Shown: positions 1-7,303 of the stretch, in pieces
Numbering within the stretch: position 1 is the stretch's first letter
Layout of the letters: the number at the start of each line of letters is the position of its first letter
Assembly: GCA_903915315.1 (NCBI GenBank)
Contig: CAIWSO010000436.1
Span: 1 to 8,518 of the forward strand
Source: an uncultured Spartobacteria bacterium
GTDB taxonomy: Bacteria; Verrucomicrobiota; Verrucomicrobiia; Chthoniobacterales; Terrimicrobiaceae
Length of the DNA stretch: 8,518 bases
Reading direction: 5' to 3'
Made by a program: the position numbers and the translations under genes
Notes under the pieces: generated by a model
Told to the model about the DNA's origin: nothing
The model's database searches: none
What the model saw: the letters and a program-made list of their open reading frames with translations, nothing else

Positions 1-951
1 ATTTACATGAACCCCCTGTTTTCAAAACGGGAGATCGACCGCGAGCGGGGCGTCATCGCCGAGGAAATTCTCATGTATCAGGATGAGCCCTCCTCCTACG
101 TCCACGAACTCATGGAGCAGACCCACTGGGAAGGCCATCCCCTCGGACGCTCGATTGCCGGCACTCTAGCGAGCATCGAATCCATGACCGCCGAGGATTT
201 TCGCAGCTACCGCAAATCCCACTACAACGCTCCCAGCACCGTCGTCACCGCAGCAGGAAATATCCGCCACGAGGACGTTGTGGAAAAAGTCACCTTCGCT
301 CTCAAGGGCCTCCCTCACGGAAAAGCTCCCAGTGCGAAACCTTGTCCGCCACCACGCAAATCTCCGAAAGTCGTCACAGCCGCCCGCGATATCCAGCAAA
401 CCCAGCTTTCCCTCGCGCTTCCGGCTATCAGCCATCGCGACGAACGCCGCTACGCCGCGCATCTCCTCCACGTCATTCTCGGAGCGAACGCCAGCTCGCG
501 CCTTTTTCAGGAAATCCGCGAAAAGCGCGGACTCTGCTACTCGGTGAGCACACACCAAACGACGCTCAATGATGGCGGTTACTTGGGGATTTCGGCCGGA
601 CTGGACCGCCGCAACCTTGAAAAATCCCTCATCCTCATCCTCGCCCAATTTGAAAACCTGAGGAACAAAATCATCGGCATTGCTGAATTGCGACGCGCGA
701 AGGAATACACGATCGGCTCCAGCCGTATGGCCCTCGAACGCACCTCGAGCCAAAATATGCGCCTTGGAAACTCCGTCCTCGCCCACGGGAAAATTGTCGA
801 CCCCGAATCCGTGAATGAAAAAATCCGCAACGTCACCCCTGACGAGATCCTATCTCTCGCAAAAGAAATTCTCGATCCCAATCGAATCACCCTCGCTGTC
901 GTCGGCCCGAATCCCGATGAACGCATGTTGAAAAAACTTCTCGGCGCCTGA
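1..951 (+). CDS. M16 family zinc peptidase, C-terminal part (5' end cut by window)
   Basis: The reading frame is open from base 1 (Ile-Tyr before the first Met at 7), so the gene starts upstream and the Met at 7 is internal. The first residues hold the M16 motif ERGVIAEEI. By family knowledge the second Glu of EEI (Glu20 counted from that Met) is the third zinc ligand, which lies about 75 residues after HxxEH; the HxxEH motif itself is therefore outside the window. Next come the end of the N-terminal peptidase half and the M16_C half: MTAEDFRSYRKSHYNAPS near residues 60-77 and the hallmark FQEIREKRGLCYSVS near 165-180, whose Arg and Tyr contribute to substrate binding. Such proteins are processing peptidases related to mitochondrial MPP and to PqqL/YmxG. 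The cellular site cannot be told without the N-terminus. The stop is one base before the start of the HAD gene, so the two are probably co-transcribed. Confidence 0.93.
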   Translation: MYMNPLFSKREIDRERGVIAEEILMYQDEPSSYVHELMEQTHWEGHPLGRSIAGTLASIESMTAEDFRSYRKSHYNAPSTVVTAAGNIRHEDVVEKVTFALKGLPHGKAPSAKPCPPPRKSPKVVTAARDIQQTQLSLALPAISHRDERRYAAHLLHVILGANASSRLFQEIREKRGLCYSVSTHQTTLNDGGYLGISAGLDRRNLEKSLILILAQFENLRNKIIGIAELRRAKEYTIGSSRMALERTSSQNMRLGNSVLAHGKIVDPESVNEKIRNVTPDEILSLAKEILDPNRITLAVVGPNPDERMLKKLLGA

Positions 952-952
952 A

Positions 953-1612
953 ATGAAAGCCGTGATTTTTGATTGGGACGGCGTCGTGATCGACTCCTCC
1001 GCTCAGCACGAACGCTCTTGGGAAATCCTTGCGAAGGAAATCTCGAAGCCCCTTCCCGATGGCCACTTTTTGCTAGGATTCGGAAAAAAGAACGCCCTCA
1101 TCATCCCCGAAATCCTCGGCTGGGAGACCGATCCCGCTGCCATTACCGCGCTCTCGAATCGCAAGGAAGAGATCTACCGCGAACTCGTTCAAGCCAGTGG
1201 TGTCCACGTCCTCCCAGGAGCACGTGAACTCCTCACCGCCCTTCGCGCAGCAGGGATTCCCCGCTCGATTGGATCCTCGACCCCGCGGTCCAACCTTGAC
1301 GCCATCCTTCCGGTAACTGGCCTTGCCGATCTTTTTGACGCCATTGCCTGCGGCGATGATGTCACCCACGGCAAGCCCGCTCCCGACATCTTTCTCCTAG
1401 CCGCACAGAAGCTTCACATGCCGCCCGCCGATTGCCTCGTGATCGAGGATGCCCACGTCGGACTCGAAGCCGCCCGCCGCGCCGGCATGGCCACCCTCGC
1501 CGTCGCCACCACAAATCCCCTCGCCGATCTCCAATATGCAGATGCGGCCGTGGAATCTCTGGCATCCGTCACACTCGATTTTCTCCTCAACATCAAAAAC
1601 TCCCAAGCCTGA
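953..1612 (+). CDS. HAD-superfamily hydrolase, beta-phosphoglucomutase/phosphatase-like
   Basis: This 219-residue protein carries all four HAD motifs. Motif I is FDWDGVVIDS, with nucleophile Asp7 and acid/base Asp9. Motif II is the Ser108/Ser109 region in IGSSTPRSN. Motif III is Lys141 in HGKPAPDIF, and motif IV is the acidic pair Glu165-Asp166 in CLVIEDAHVGLEAARRAGM. The helical cap inserted after motif I (about residues 15-85) is the small four-helix type of subfamily IA, as in beta-phosphoglucomutase, phosphoglycolate phosphatase and 2-deoxyglucose-6-phosphatase. The likely reaction is cytoplasmic dephosphorylation, or phosphoryl transfer on a small sugar phosphate; the substrate cannot be read from sequence. 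The ATG follows the peptidase stop after one base and no clear Shine-Dalgarno is seen, which fits reinitiation or coupling. The tail after residue 205 is variable. Family assignment is firm; the exact enzyme is open. Confidence 0.92.
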   Translation: MKAVIFDWDGVVIDSSAQHERSWEILAKEISKPLPDGHFLLGFGKKNALIIPEILGWETDPAAITALSNRKEEIYRELVQASGVHVLPGARELLTALRAAGIPRSIGSSTPRSNLDAILPVTGLADLFDAIACGDDVTHGKPAPDIFLLAAQKLHMPPADCLVIEDAHVGLEAARRAGMATLAVATTNPLADLQYADAAVESLASVTLDFLLNIKNSQA

Positions 1613-1743
1613 GCAAATACCCAGCCGAGGCATAATTGCCCCCGGTGCTACCCCATTGAATGCCGTTGACGAAAATTTAGTTGAGAATGGCCCCATTATT
1701 TTTGCCATTTCCCTTCAATGCGTTCGAGGATAAGAATCGACTC

Positions 1744-1977
1744 ATGTCAGATACTCAGCACCTTGCCGATCGCGCGGCTCGCGCCCAAAAGATCATAGCC
1801 TCTCCCGACGACTACAAGGTTTGCGAAGGATGCGAATCTATCGTGGCTGAACGCGCAACCACTTGCCCGAATTGCCATGGCTATCGTTTTGATGTCTCGC
1901 CAGAACGTGTTGTGGAACAGGCCACCCATCTCGCCACCCGCCCCCAGCAAAGCGTCACAGCCTCGGATTTGACGTAG
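1744..1977 (+). CDS. Small zinc-ribbon protein of unknown function (77 aa)
   Basis: I chose the ATG at 1744 (MSDTQHLADRAARAQ) rather than the in-frame upstream start at 1681, because the region before 1744 is low-complexity and not protein-like. A GAGGA at 1726-1730 lies 13 bases upstream, which is long for a Shine-Dalgarno site. The protein has a helical, Ala/Arg-rich N-terminus (1-20). It is followed by two CxxC knuckles, CEGC at Cys27/Cys30 and CPNC at Cys41/Cys44, ten residues apart, followed by HGYRFD; this is a classic zinc-ribbon spacing. A helical tail (52-77) rich in Thr/Ser/Gln ends it. Zinc ribbons bind nucleic acid or protein, and nothing here decides which. It is separated from the HAD gene by 131 bp and faces the convergent gene that ends at 1990, so it is probably its own transcription unit. 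I do not recognise a named family. Confidence 0.8.
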   Translation: MSDTQHLADRAARAQKIIASPDDYKVCEGCESIVAERATTCPNCHGYRFDVSPERVVEQATHLATRPQQSVTASDLT

Positions 1978-1989
1978 CCACCAGTTCCG

Positions 1990-2631
1990 CTATTTCCGCG
2001 TGGAAGCCGGCTTTTCCTGAGCTTGTGCGGCCAGCAGGTCTTTTAATCGCTTCCATCCCCCCGTATTCGCCTTCACCGCTTCGTTCCACCGCCCCTCGCG
2101 GGCTAGGCGCCGGGCTTTTGCAAATTCCTCTGCTGCGGGTCCGCACTCCCCGGCGGAGAGGCGATAGGACAACGCCTTTTTTTCGGCAATGGCGGAAACG
2201 AGTTGTCCATGCTTGCTTTTGTCATCGGAAAGCATCCAGGCAAACAACTCCAGCCTCGTCACAACCTCGACATCCAGTTGCGCGTCGGTTTGCTCATTGA
2301 GAATAACCAGCGCGCGTTGCAATGGCTCAATCGCCCGTTCCTGATCCGCACGATCGGCCCCGCGTTCAAAAGTGAGAATGGCGTCGCTGGTATGCCAGGC
2401 GTTGGATATCGCCGCGATCGGAGGCAGGCGGTATTGACCTTCAGCGATTCGGTAGAGTGTAAAAAAAAGATCCCGCCTGTTTTTCTGCTGCGCGAGTCTC
2501 CACACTTCCACTTCCAATTCCCCGATTCGAGCAGGGTCAAACGCATTCAGAGAACTCCGGTGCGGCCAAAAGAAATAACCCGCAACAGCCACCATGACCA
2601 CCAGCAAGAGTCTCAGAAATAGGGACGCCAC
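1990..2631 (-). CDS. Hypothetical membrane-anchored helical protein (213 aa)
   Basis: The start is a GTG at 2629-2631; the frame is closed by TAA at 2647-2649, so there is no upstream alternative, although an ATG 12 codons in is possible. Residues about 4-22 (LFLRLLLVVMVAVAGYFFW) form one hydrophobic segment after a single Arg, so this is probably an uncleaved signal anchor. Residues about 35-205 are charged and helical, with spacing reminiscent of TPR-like helical pairs (for example AIEPLQRALVILNEQ and EEFAKARRLAREGRWNEAV), but I see no clean TPR consensus. The C-terminus is Ala/Lys/Gln-rich. The gene follows hemC by 53 bp on the same strand and may be the last member of that operon. No Shine-Dalgarno is visible. 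I do not recognise the family; a link to tetrapyrrole synthesis rests on position alone. Confidence 0.75.
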   Translation of the reverse strand: MASLFLRLLLVVMVAVAGYFFWPHRSSLNAFDPARIGELEVEVWRLAQQKNRRDLFFTLYRIAEGQYRLPPIAAISNAWHTSDAILTFERGADRADQERAIEPLQRALVILNEQTDAQLDVEVVTRLELFAWMLSDDKSKHGQLVSAIAEKKALSYRLSAGECGPAAEEFAKARRLAREGRWNEAVKANTGGWKRLKDLLAAQAQEKPASTRK

Positions 2632-2684
2632 GATTCGGATACTGGTTTAATTGTGTTGCGAGGGCGAATCCAATTTGGGGGCCG

Positions 2685-3518
2685 TCAGCGTGAAATCCAG
2701 TGGATACCGCTACCTTCAAAAAGGGCAGCAAGAAGGTGCACTTTTCCATCCTTCATGACGGCACGCGCTCCAAGGGGAAGGCTGCAGCCGCCACCTAGGC
2801 TACGCAAGAGTTCCCGCTCTGCATTCACGCAGAGGGCGGTTTCAACATGGTGGATGGCCTTCAAAAGTGACTTGGTCTCCGCATCGCCTTCGCGGCACTC
2901 GACGCCGATCGCGCCTTGACCCGGAGCCGGTAGCATTTCCTCAATCACACTCACATGCAGAGAGGGAGAAACGAGCCCGTCGCCCAAGCGGTCGATGGCA
3001 GCGCGGGCCAGAATGAGGGCATCCGTAGCGTCGCTTTCGATCAGCTTGCGCAACCGGGTAGCCATGTTGCCTCGGATCTCGACCACTTGCAGATCGGGGC
3101 GCAAAAGCAGGAGTTGGTTTTTTCGACGAAGACTGGATGTGGCGACCGTAGCTCCTTGCGGCAAGCCCCTCCAACCGCCGGGGTGCTTCGACGCAAGGCT
3201 GTCAGACATATCGGCCCGCTCGAGGATCGCTCCCACAGTGAGTCCATCGGGCTGCTCGGTGGGAAGATCCTTGAGGCTGTGAACGGCCACATCCACCTCG
3301 CCGCGCAGCAGGGCCTCCTCGAGCTCCTTCGTGAAGAGGCCCTTTTCGAGCGAACCGGGCGAGGACAAGCTCACATCAAGGCGCTGGTCGCCTGTCGTTT
3401 TGATGATTCGCTCTTCAGTAATAAGATCAGGATGGGCCGCGCGAAGGCGGGACGCGACCTCGCGGGTTTGAACAAGCGCCAGATCACTTCCGCGTGTTCC
3501 AAGAATCATTTTTTTCAT
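2685..3518 (-). CDS. hemC: Porphobilinogen deaminase (hydroxymethylbilane synthase)
   Basis: HemC condenses four porphobilinogens into hydroxymethylbilane in the cytoplasm. I chose the ATG at 3516-3518 (MKKMILGTRGSDLAL) over one 24 codons upstream because it overlaps the hemA stop as ATGA and begins where the family begins; a second ATG at 3507-3509 is possible. Key residues fall at E. coli-like positions: Arg9 (GTRGS), catalytic Asp84 (VHSLKDLPTE), Arg131/Arg132 (SSLRRKNQL), Arg149 and Arg155 (EIRGNMATRLRK). Cys245 in SLGGGCSLPLGA is the attachment site for the dipyrromethane cofactor. The protein is 277 residues, against about 310 usually. Domain 3 ends roughly 32 residues after the cofactor Cys instead of about 70, so the last strand and helix are missing. 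Either a natural short form or a frameshift near 2700-2722 could explain this (see findings). Confidence 0.95.
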   Translation of the reverse strand: MKKMILGTRGSDLALVQTREVASRLRAAHPDLITEERIIKTTGDQRLDVSLSSPGSLEKGLFTKELEEALLRGEVDVAVHSLKDLPTEQPDGLTVGAILERADMSDSLASKHPGGWRGLPQGATVATSSLRRKNQLLLLRPDLQVVEIRGNMATRLRKLIESDATDALILARAAIDRLGDGLVSPSLHVSVIEEMLPAPGQGAIGVECREGDAETKSLLKAIHHVETALCVNAERELLRSLGGGCSLPLGARAVMKDGKVHLLAALFEGSGIHWISR

Positions 3519-4537
3519 CGTATAGCTCCCGGGTGATTCCGCATCCAAAGAAGGAAATCCCTGACGTGGCGATCGATCATTTTTTCGCATCGAGTGATTT
3601 CACCTTGTCGAACTTCGATGGATTGCCGCGCAATTTGCTCCAAGGAATCAATATCGTAGAGGTAAACATTTTCCAGATCGTTTACGGACGGGTGCACATC
3701 CCTTGGCACGGCCAGATCGATAATAAACAAAGGGCGCTCATGGTGGCTTTGCATAATGGCCTCCAGCTTTTCTCGAGTCACAATCGGGTGAGGCGCCGCC
3801 GTCGAGCATATGAGAATATCAACTTCATCAAATGCGGTGTGCCAGTGGTCAAAATGCACCGCGAGGCCACCGATCTCGTCGGCGAGCGCAGCGGCGCGGT
3901 CAAACGTGCGGTTGGCGACGATCACGGTTCTCACTCCGCGCGAAACAAGGCTCCGCGCGACCCGCTCACTCGTATCACCCGCCCCCAAGAGCATCACTTT
4001 TTTTCCGCTCAGATCGCCGAATATTTTTCCCGCAAGGTCCACCGCCACGGAGCCAACCGAAGTCGACCCCCGCGTGATCTGGGTTTCGCTCCGCACCTGC
4101 TTGGCAACACGAAAGGCATTCTGAAAAAGTTTGTTCAAGTGAACATTGGTCGCACCAAAATCAAAGGCCGTGGAATACGCCTGCTTGATTTGACCGAGAA
4201 TTTCGGTCTCTCCGATGACCATGGAATCCAACCCGCTGGCAACGCGAAAAAGGTGCCGGATACTCAAATGCGAATCATGAGTGTAGAAGGGCGCGTCGGC
4301 GACACCTGCCCGCTTCTCGATAAATCTCCGCATGCCATCCATCACCCTCATCGGACATACGCTTGCTGCATAAAATTCCACACGGTTGCAGGTCGAGACA
4401 ATCACCGCACCGAAGAGGCCGTCAATCGCGCGCAACTGCGAGAGGGATTCCTGCAGGTCATTGCCGCCAATGGCAAATTTCTCCCGCACCTCGATGGGCG
4501 CACTGTGATGGTTGATGCCAGCGCAGAGAATCGTCAT
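3515..4537 (-). CDS. hemA: Glutamyl-tRNA reductase, short form
   Basis: HemA reduces glutamyl-tRNA(Glu) with NADPH to glutamate-1-semialdehyde, the first committed step of C5-route tetrapyrrole synthesis. The ATG at 4535-4537 (MTILCAGINHHSAPIEVRE) overlaps the stop of the preceding gene as ATGA and matches the family N-terminus; the longer reading upstream is the neighbour's sequence out of frame. Visible features are catalytic Cys50 in VSTCNRVEFY, His95 in IRHLFRVASGLDS, the signature SMVIGETEILGQIK (105-118), and the Rossmann motif GAGDTSE (185-191) followed by ANRT. Length is 340 residues, against about 420 in E. coli. The chain stops about 25 residues after the start of the spinal helix (EKMIDRHVRDFLLW), so the C-terminal dimerisation domain is almost absent. 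As I recall, chlamydial HemA is also about this length, so this may be a lineage trait. Its stop overlaps the hemC start by four bases. Confidence 0.95.
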   Translation of the reverse strand: MTILCAGINHHSAPIEVREKFAIGGNDLQESLSQLRAIDGLFGAVIVSTCNRVEFYAASVCPMRVMDGMRRFIEKRAGVADAPFYTHDSHLSIRHLFRVASGLDSMVIGETEILGQIKQAYSTAFDFGATNVHLNKLFQNAFRVAKQVRSETQITRGSTSVGSVAVDLAGKIFGDLSGKKVMLLGAGDTSERVARSLVSRGVRTVIVANRTFDRAAALADEIGGLAVHFDHWHTAFDEVDILICSTAAPHPIVTREKLEAIMQSHHERPLFIIDLAVPRDVHPSVNDLENVYLYDIDSLEQIARQSIEVRQGEITRCEKMIDRHVRDFLLWMRNHPGAIR

Positions 4538-5319
4538 TTCGGATTCGAGAGGTGTTGAATCACCGGCAACGTGACCAAAATGAAAATAAAAACACCGACC
4601 GACAGGATCGCCGTGCGCTTGGGCGCCATCGTATGGATTCCACGCAAGAGAACCATCAAGGCATAGGCCGCCCAAATCCCCGCCGCCGTCCAGAATTTAA
4701 GCGTATTCACCTGCATGCCGCTGGCAAATCCGGCGGCAAAGCTCACCGTCAGAAGGATCAGGCCGAGCCAGATCAGTCGCGTGTTGGCGATGCCGAGATC
4801 GGTGATCGGAGGAAGGTTATAGAGCAGCGTGCCGCCCTTGCGTTTTTTGAGCTGCCTATTCTGCAGCAGATACATGAGCCCCGCGACACCAGCGAGAGCG
4901 AACGCCCCATACGAGATGATCGAGAGGGCCGCATGAAGCTCGATCCAGTGGTCCCGAAAAAGACGCATGTGTGCGTCGCGGTTGATCGGAGTGATTTGCG
5001 CAAAAAGCAAAATTCCCAACACCAGCGGGGACGTGAATGCACCGAGCAAGGAAAGCCTGTAGGCCGATCCGACCACAAAGTAGATCAGGATTGTCGACCA
5101 ACTCATAAAAACGAGCACATCGAACAACGAATTGATCGGGCAGGAACGCTGCACCTCACCGCGCATCCACAAATCCATCGAGAGAAGACTGAAGGCCACA
5201 ATCATCATCACGAGATTGAAACGCCCAGGCTGTACCCGTCCCGAGCCCAGCTTAAAAAGCGTGTGGCCGAAACTGCTCAAAAGGCAAAACGTCGCTGCGG
5301 CTAGTAGGTAGGCTTCCAT
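4534..5319 (-). CDS. HemX/YpjD-type (CcsA/CcmC superfamily) membrane protein
   Basis: This 261-residue protein has about eight membrane segments, near residues 3-21, 33-51, 63-85, 93-109, 128-151, 180-202, 207-228 and 236-257. It belongs to the cytochrome c assembly (CytC_asm) superfamily, shown by CPINSLFDVLVFMSW (60-74), the histidine in WIELHAALSIISYGAF (His129) and a second histidine before the last helix (His229). His19 and His256 are further candidates. The tryptophan-rich WWD loop that binds haem in true CcsA/CcmC should lie between helices six and seven, but the sequence there (GMQVNTLKFWTAAGIW) lacks it. That favours HemX/YpjD over a cytochrome c synthase. In Bacillus, HemX sits in the hem operon and lowers the HemA level. 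Here the gene directly precedes hemA with an ATGA overlap, which suits such a role, though this is inference. No Shine-Dalgarno is visible before the ATG at 5317-5319. Confidence 0.88.
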   Translation of the reverse strand: MEAYLLAAATFCLLSSFGHTLFKLGSGRVQPGRFNLVMMIVAFSLLSMDLWMRGEVQRSCPINSLFDVLVFMSWSTILIYFVVGSAYRLSLLGAFTSPLVLGILLFAQITPINRDAHMRLFRDHWIELHAALSIISYGAFALAGVAGLMYLLQNRQLKKRKGGTLLYNLPPITDLGIANTRLIWLGLILLTVSFAAGFASGMQVNTLKFWTAAGIWAAYALMVLLRGIHTMAPKRTAILSVGVFIFILVTLPVIQHLSNPK

Positions 5320-5375
5320 CGAATTTGATCACATTATGCAGATTGCACCGATGGGATTCAATGCCCGCCTCCTGC

Positions 5376-5393
5376 CCCCTGCAATACGCGGGG
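5376..5393. other. Short GC-rich hairpin in the greA-like/hemX-like gap
   Basis: CCCC-T-GC, loop AATAC, GC-GGGG forms a six-pair stem with one bulged T inside the 103-bp gap between the greA-like stop (5423) and the hemX-like start (5319). No T-run follows on either strand, so it is not a standard intrinsic terminator. It could be a leader structure or chance. Confidence 0.25.
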
Positions 5394-5422
5394 AGCTGGG
5401 AAGCGCGAGCATTCGTGGAGAC

Positions 5423-7303
5423 CTACTCTGGCTTGATCTCGTCTTTAATGACGTGAACCTTTGTGCGAAGGATATCGACATCTTTGAAGGGAAGAATCGC
5501 GTCAATCTTGGCCTTGCGGATACCCGTTTCACTAGGAAGTTCCACCGTCGCGCCAACGGCTGCTCCGAGGAGCCCTTGAGCAATGCCGGCCTTGTAGGAA
5601 ACGATGCCAAGATCCGGGGCGCTATCCCACGCTCCGAGAATGGTGAAGGTTTCCTTCTCTCCACCCTCGTAGGTGACGGTCACAATGTTACCGATGGAAA
5701 CTTGAGCCGTATTGGGATTTTCAAAATCGGTGCCTCTGGCCATGACGAGTTCTTTTTCCATCTCAGCGCGGCGGCGTTGGAGCACACGCTGGTGTTCCTT
5801 GGCGGCTTTGAAGCCGGCGTTTTCGCGAAGATCGCCTTGTTCCTTCGCGATATTGATGTCGCGCAGGTTTTGCGGAATTTCCTTGGTTGTGAGGTAGTCC
5901 AACTCGGCCTTGCGTTTTTCCAAGCTCGGCCAGGAAACCGTGAGGCTCTCCGCGCGATCGTCGGGATTGTCACCCGTGATCATATTTTGAGTCTCGGGAT
6001 AAAGTTTCACGATGCGGGCCATCAACGACCTCTTCGAGAGATCATCAAAGACGGGAGTGAGCATGAGCTTGCGCATGGAGTCGCGAACCACATCGCGGCT
6101 GGCTCCGGCAAGAAGTTCACCGAGGAGCTCGCGGTCATCGATGAGAAGATCGCGCAGACGTGTGCTCCGTTTTTCAGCCAACATGTCAGCCTCGAGCGCA
6201 CTGAATACGGTGCTCAGAAGCTCCGCATTGAAAAGGGAAGGGAAGTCCCCGCCACGCTCACGGCAAAGCCAGATGAGAAGTTCCGCTGAGATCGAGCGCT
6301 CGCTGATCCAGCGTTCGATCGACGAGAGAAAGAGGGCCTTGCGGTCGTGTTTCTCAAAAAGCTTATGGATATCCACGATCAGGCGACCTGCGGCTTCCCG
6401 CAAAAGGCGAAGGGCTTTGTCCGACCACGCGTCTCCAAAGGCCGCGTCGAAGGACTCGAGAACACGCTTCTGCTTGGCTCCGGGAATGGCTGCGAACAAC
6501 TCGGGAAGACGTGAAACCTCTGCAGTCAAAATCGACGCCACTGTTGGTGCTTCCTCTCCCGATTTGAGATCAGGGAACTTTTTGAGAAGTTCATCGCGGG
6601 TGAGAAGCATGTCGATCGTCGCGGCAGGCTGTAGCTTACGGAGACGTGAAGCGGACTCCTCGATCGTGGCGAGAAGGGCTTGGAGCTTGTCCGCGTGCGG
6701 CGCGAGGTCGTCGAGAGATTTGGAGATTTGATCGAGAGCCGTGAGCTGATCTTTAGCGTGACGCGCATCACCGAAGGCGTCCAGAAGACCGAGCCCACTA
6801 TTCACTGGAACTTCCAACAGAACGAAGGGGTCGGTTTTTTTAGTCGGGATCTTGAAGTGACCGTCGTCCTTCATTTCGCGCTTGGCTTTCTCCCACCATT
6901 TTTTGAATCCACCCACGGTGTAAACCTCGGGAGTGAGGAGCGCCGTTATTTGATCTGCAGTTGCACTGCCGCCGAGATCACTCAGGATCTGTCGGGCCAG
7001 ATCAGCAGCACTGGCTTCAGCAAGCGCCTTGACTCCGGCGGGATTTGTTTCCTTGAGAGCAATAATGTGCGTGGCGGAAATGGGCGTCAGTGTCTCGACA
7101 GCGTAAGCGATCTGCATAGGGTGCTTTTGCCGAGTTTTGAAATCAATCAAGATCTGGTCGCTGCCCAAGCTCCACTCCGCGACACGTCCGAATCCCCAGC
7201 TTTTGTGAGTGCAGAAGGATTCCGGCGCGAGGCGGCCGAGCTTTTCAGCGGTTTTCTTATCGAGTGTGCCGCTCTCAACGGCCTGGGCTAGTTCGTCTGT
7301 CAT
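5423..7303 (-). CDS. greA: GreA-type transcript cleavage factor with long N-terminal extension (626 aa)
   Basis: The last 170 residues (about 457-626) are a complete GreA. The coiled-coil domain contains the signature AKEQGDLRENAGFKAAKE, with the two acidic tip residues Asp491 and Glu494 that place catalytic magnesium in the RNA polymerase secondary channel. An FKBP-like C-terminal domain from about 540 contains VTVTYEGGEKETFTILG and GAAVGATVELP. Canonical GreA is about 158 residues; the extra ~455 are an N-terminal module. It begins with a SWGFGRV motif (35-41) and a small beta region (41-75), then a long, charged, mostly helical region (about 80-450). Similar extended forms are known in Chlamydia. 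The likely role is rescue of backtracked polymerase plus an unknown extension function. I chose the ATG at 7301-7303 (MTDELAQAVESG); the 38 residues readable upstream do not look like protein. The hemX-like gene follows after 103 bp, so co-transcription is possible but not shown. Confidence 0.9.
   Translation of the reverse strand: MTDELAQAVESGTLDKKTAEKLGRLAPESFCTHKSWGFGRVAEWSLGSDQILIDFKTRQKHPMQIAYAVETLTPISATHIIALKETNPAGVKALAEASAADLARQILSDLGGSATADQITALLTPEVYTVGGFKKWWEKAKREMKDDGHFKIPTKKTDPFVLLEVPVNSGLGLLDAFGDARHAKDQLTALDQISKSLDDLAPHADKLQALLATIEESASRLRKLQPAATIDMLLTRDELLKKFPDLKSGEEAPTVASILTAEVSRLPELFAAIPGAKQKRVLESFDAAFGDAWSDKALRLLREAAGRLIVDIHKLFEKHDRKALFLSSIERWISERSISAELLIWLCRERGGDFPSLFNAELLSTVFSALEADMLAEKRSTRLRDLLIDDRELLGELLAGASRDVVRDSMRKLMLTPVFDDLSKRSLMARIVKLYPETQNMITGDNPDDRAESLTVSWPSLEKRKAELDYLTTKEIPQNLRDINIAKEQGDLRENAGFKAAKEHQRVLQRRRAEMEKELVMARGTDFENPNTAQVSIGNIVTVTYEGGEKETFTILGAWDSAPDLGIVSYKAGIAQGLLGAAVGATVELPSETGIRKAKIDAILPFKDVDILRTKVHVIKDEIKPE

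Noticed and set aside
166..786. A 206-codon minus-strand open frame across the M16 peptidase
   Set aside because: Antisense shadow of a gene with clear M16 motifs; no start context or domain of its own.
1666..1699. TTGACG and CATTAT as a possible promoter for the zinc-ribbon gene
   Set aside because: The spacing is 22 bases instead of about 17, and the -10 match is weak, so I do not list it as a promoter.
1978..1989. A shared terminator between the convergent zinc-ribbon and membrane-protein genes
   Set aside because: The gap is only 12 bp, with a short direct repeat (TTCCGC at 1985 and 1994) but no hairpin or T-run.
3494..4558. A 354-codon plus-strand open frame opposite hemA
   Set aside because: It is the antisense shadow of hemA. 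The minus strand has all family motifs, while this frame gives a low-complexity His/Arg-rich product with no domain.
5336..6289. A 317-codon plus-strand open frame opposite the GreA-type gene
   Set aside because: It covers the GreA domain in antisense and shows no recognisable motif. The minus-strand gene is certain here.
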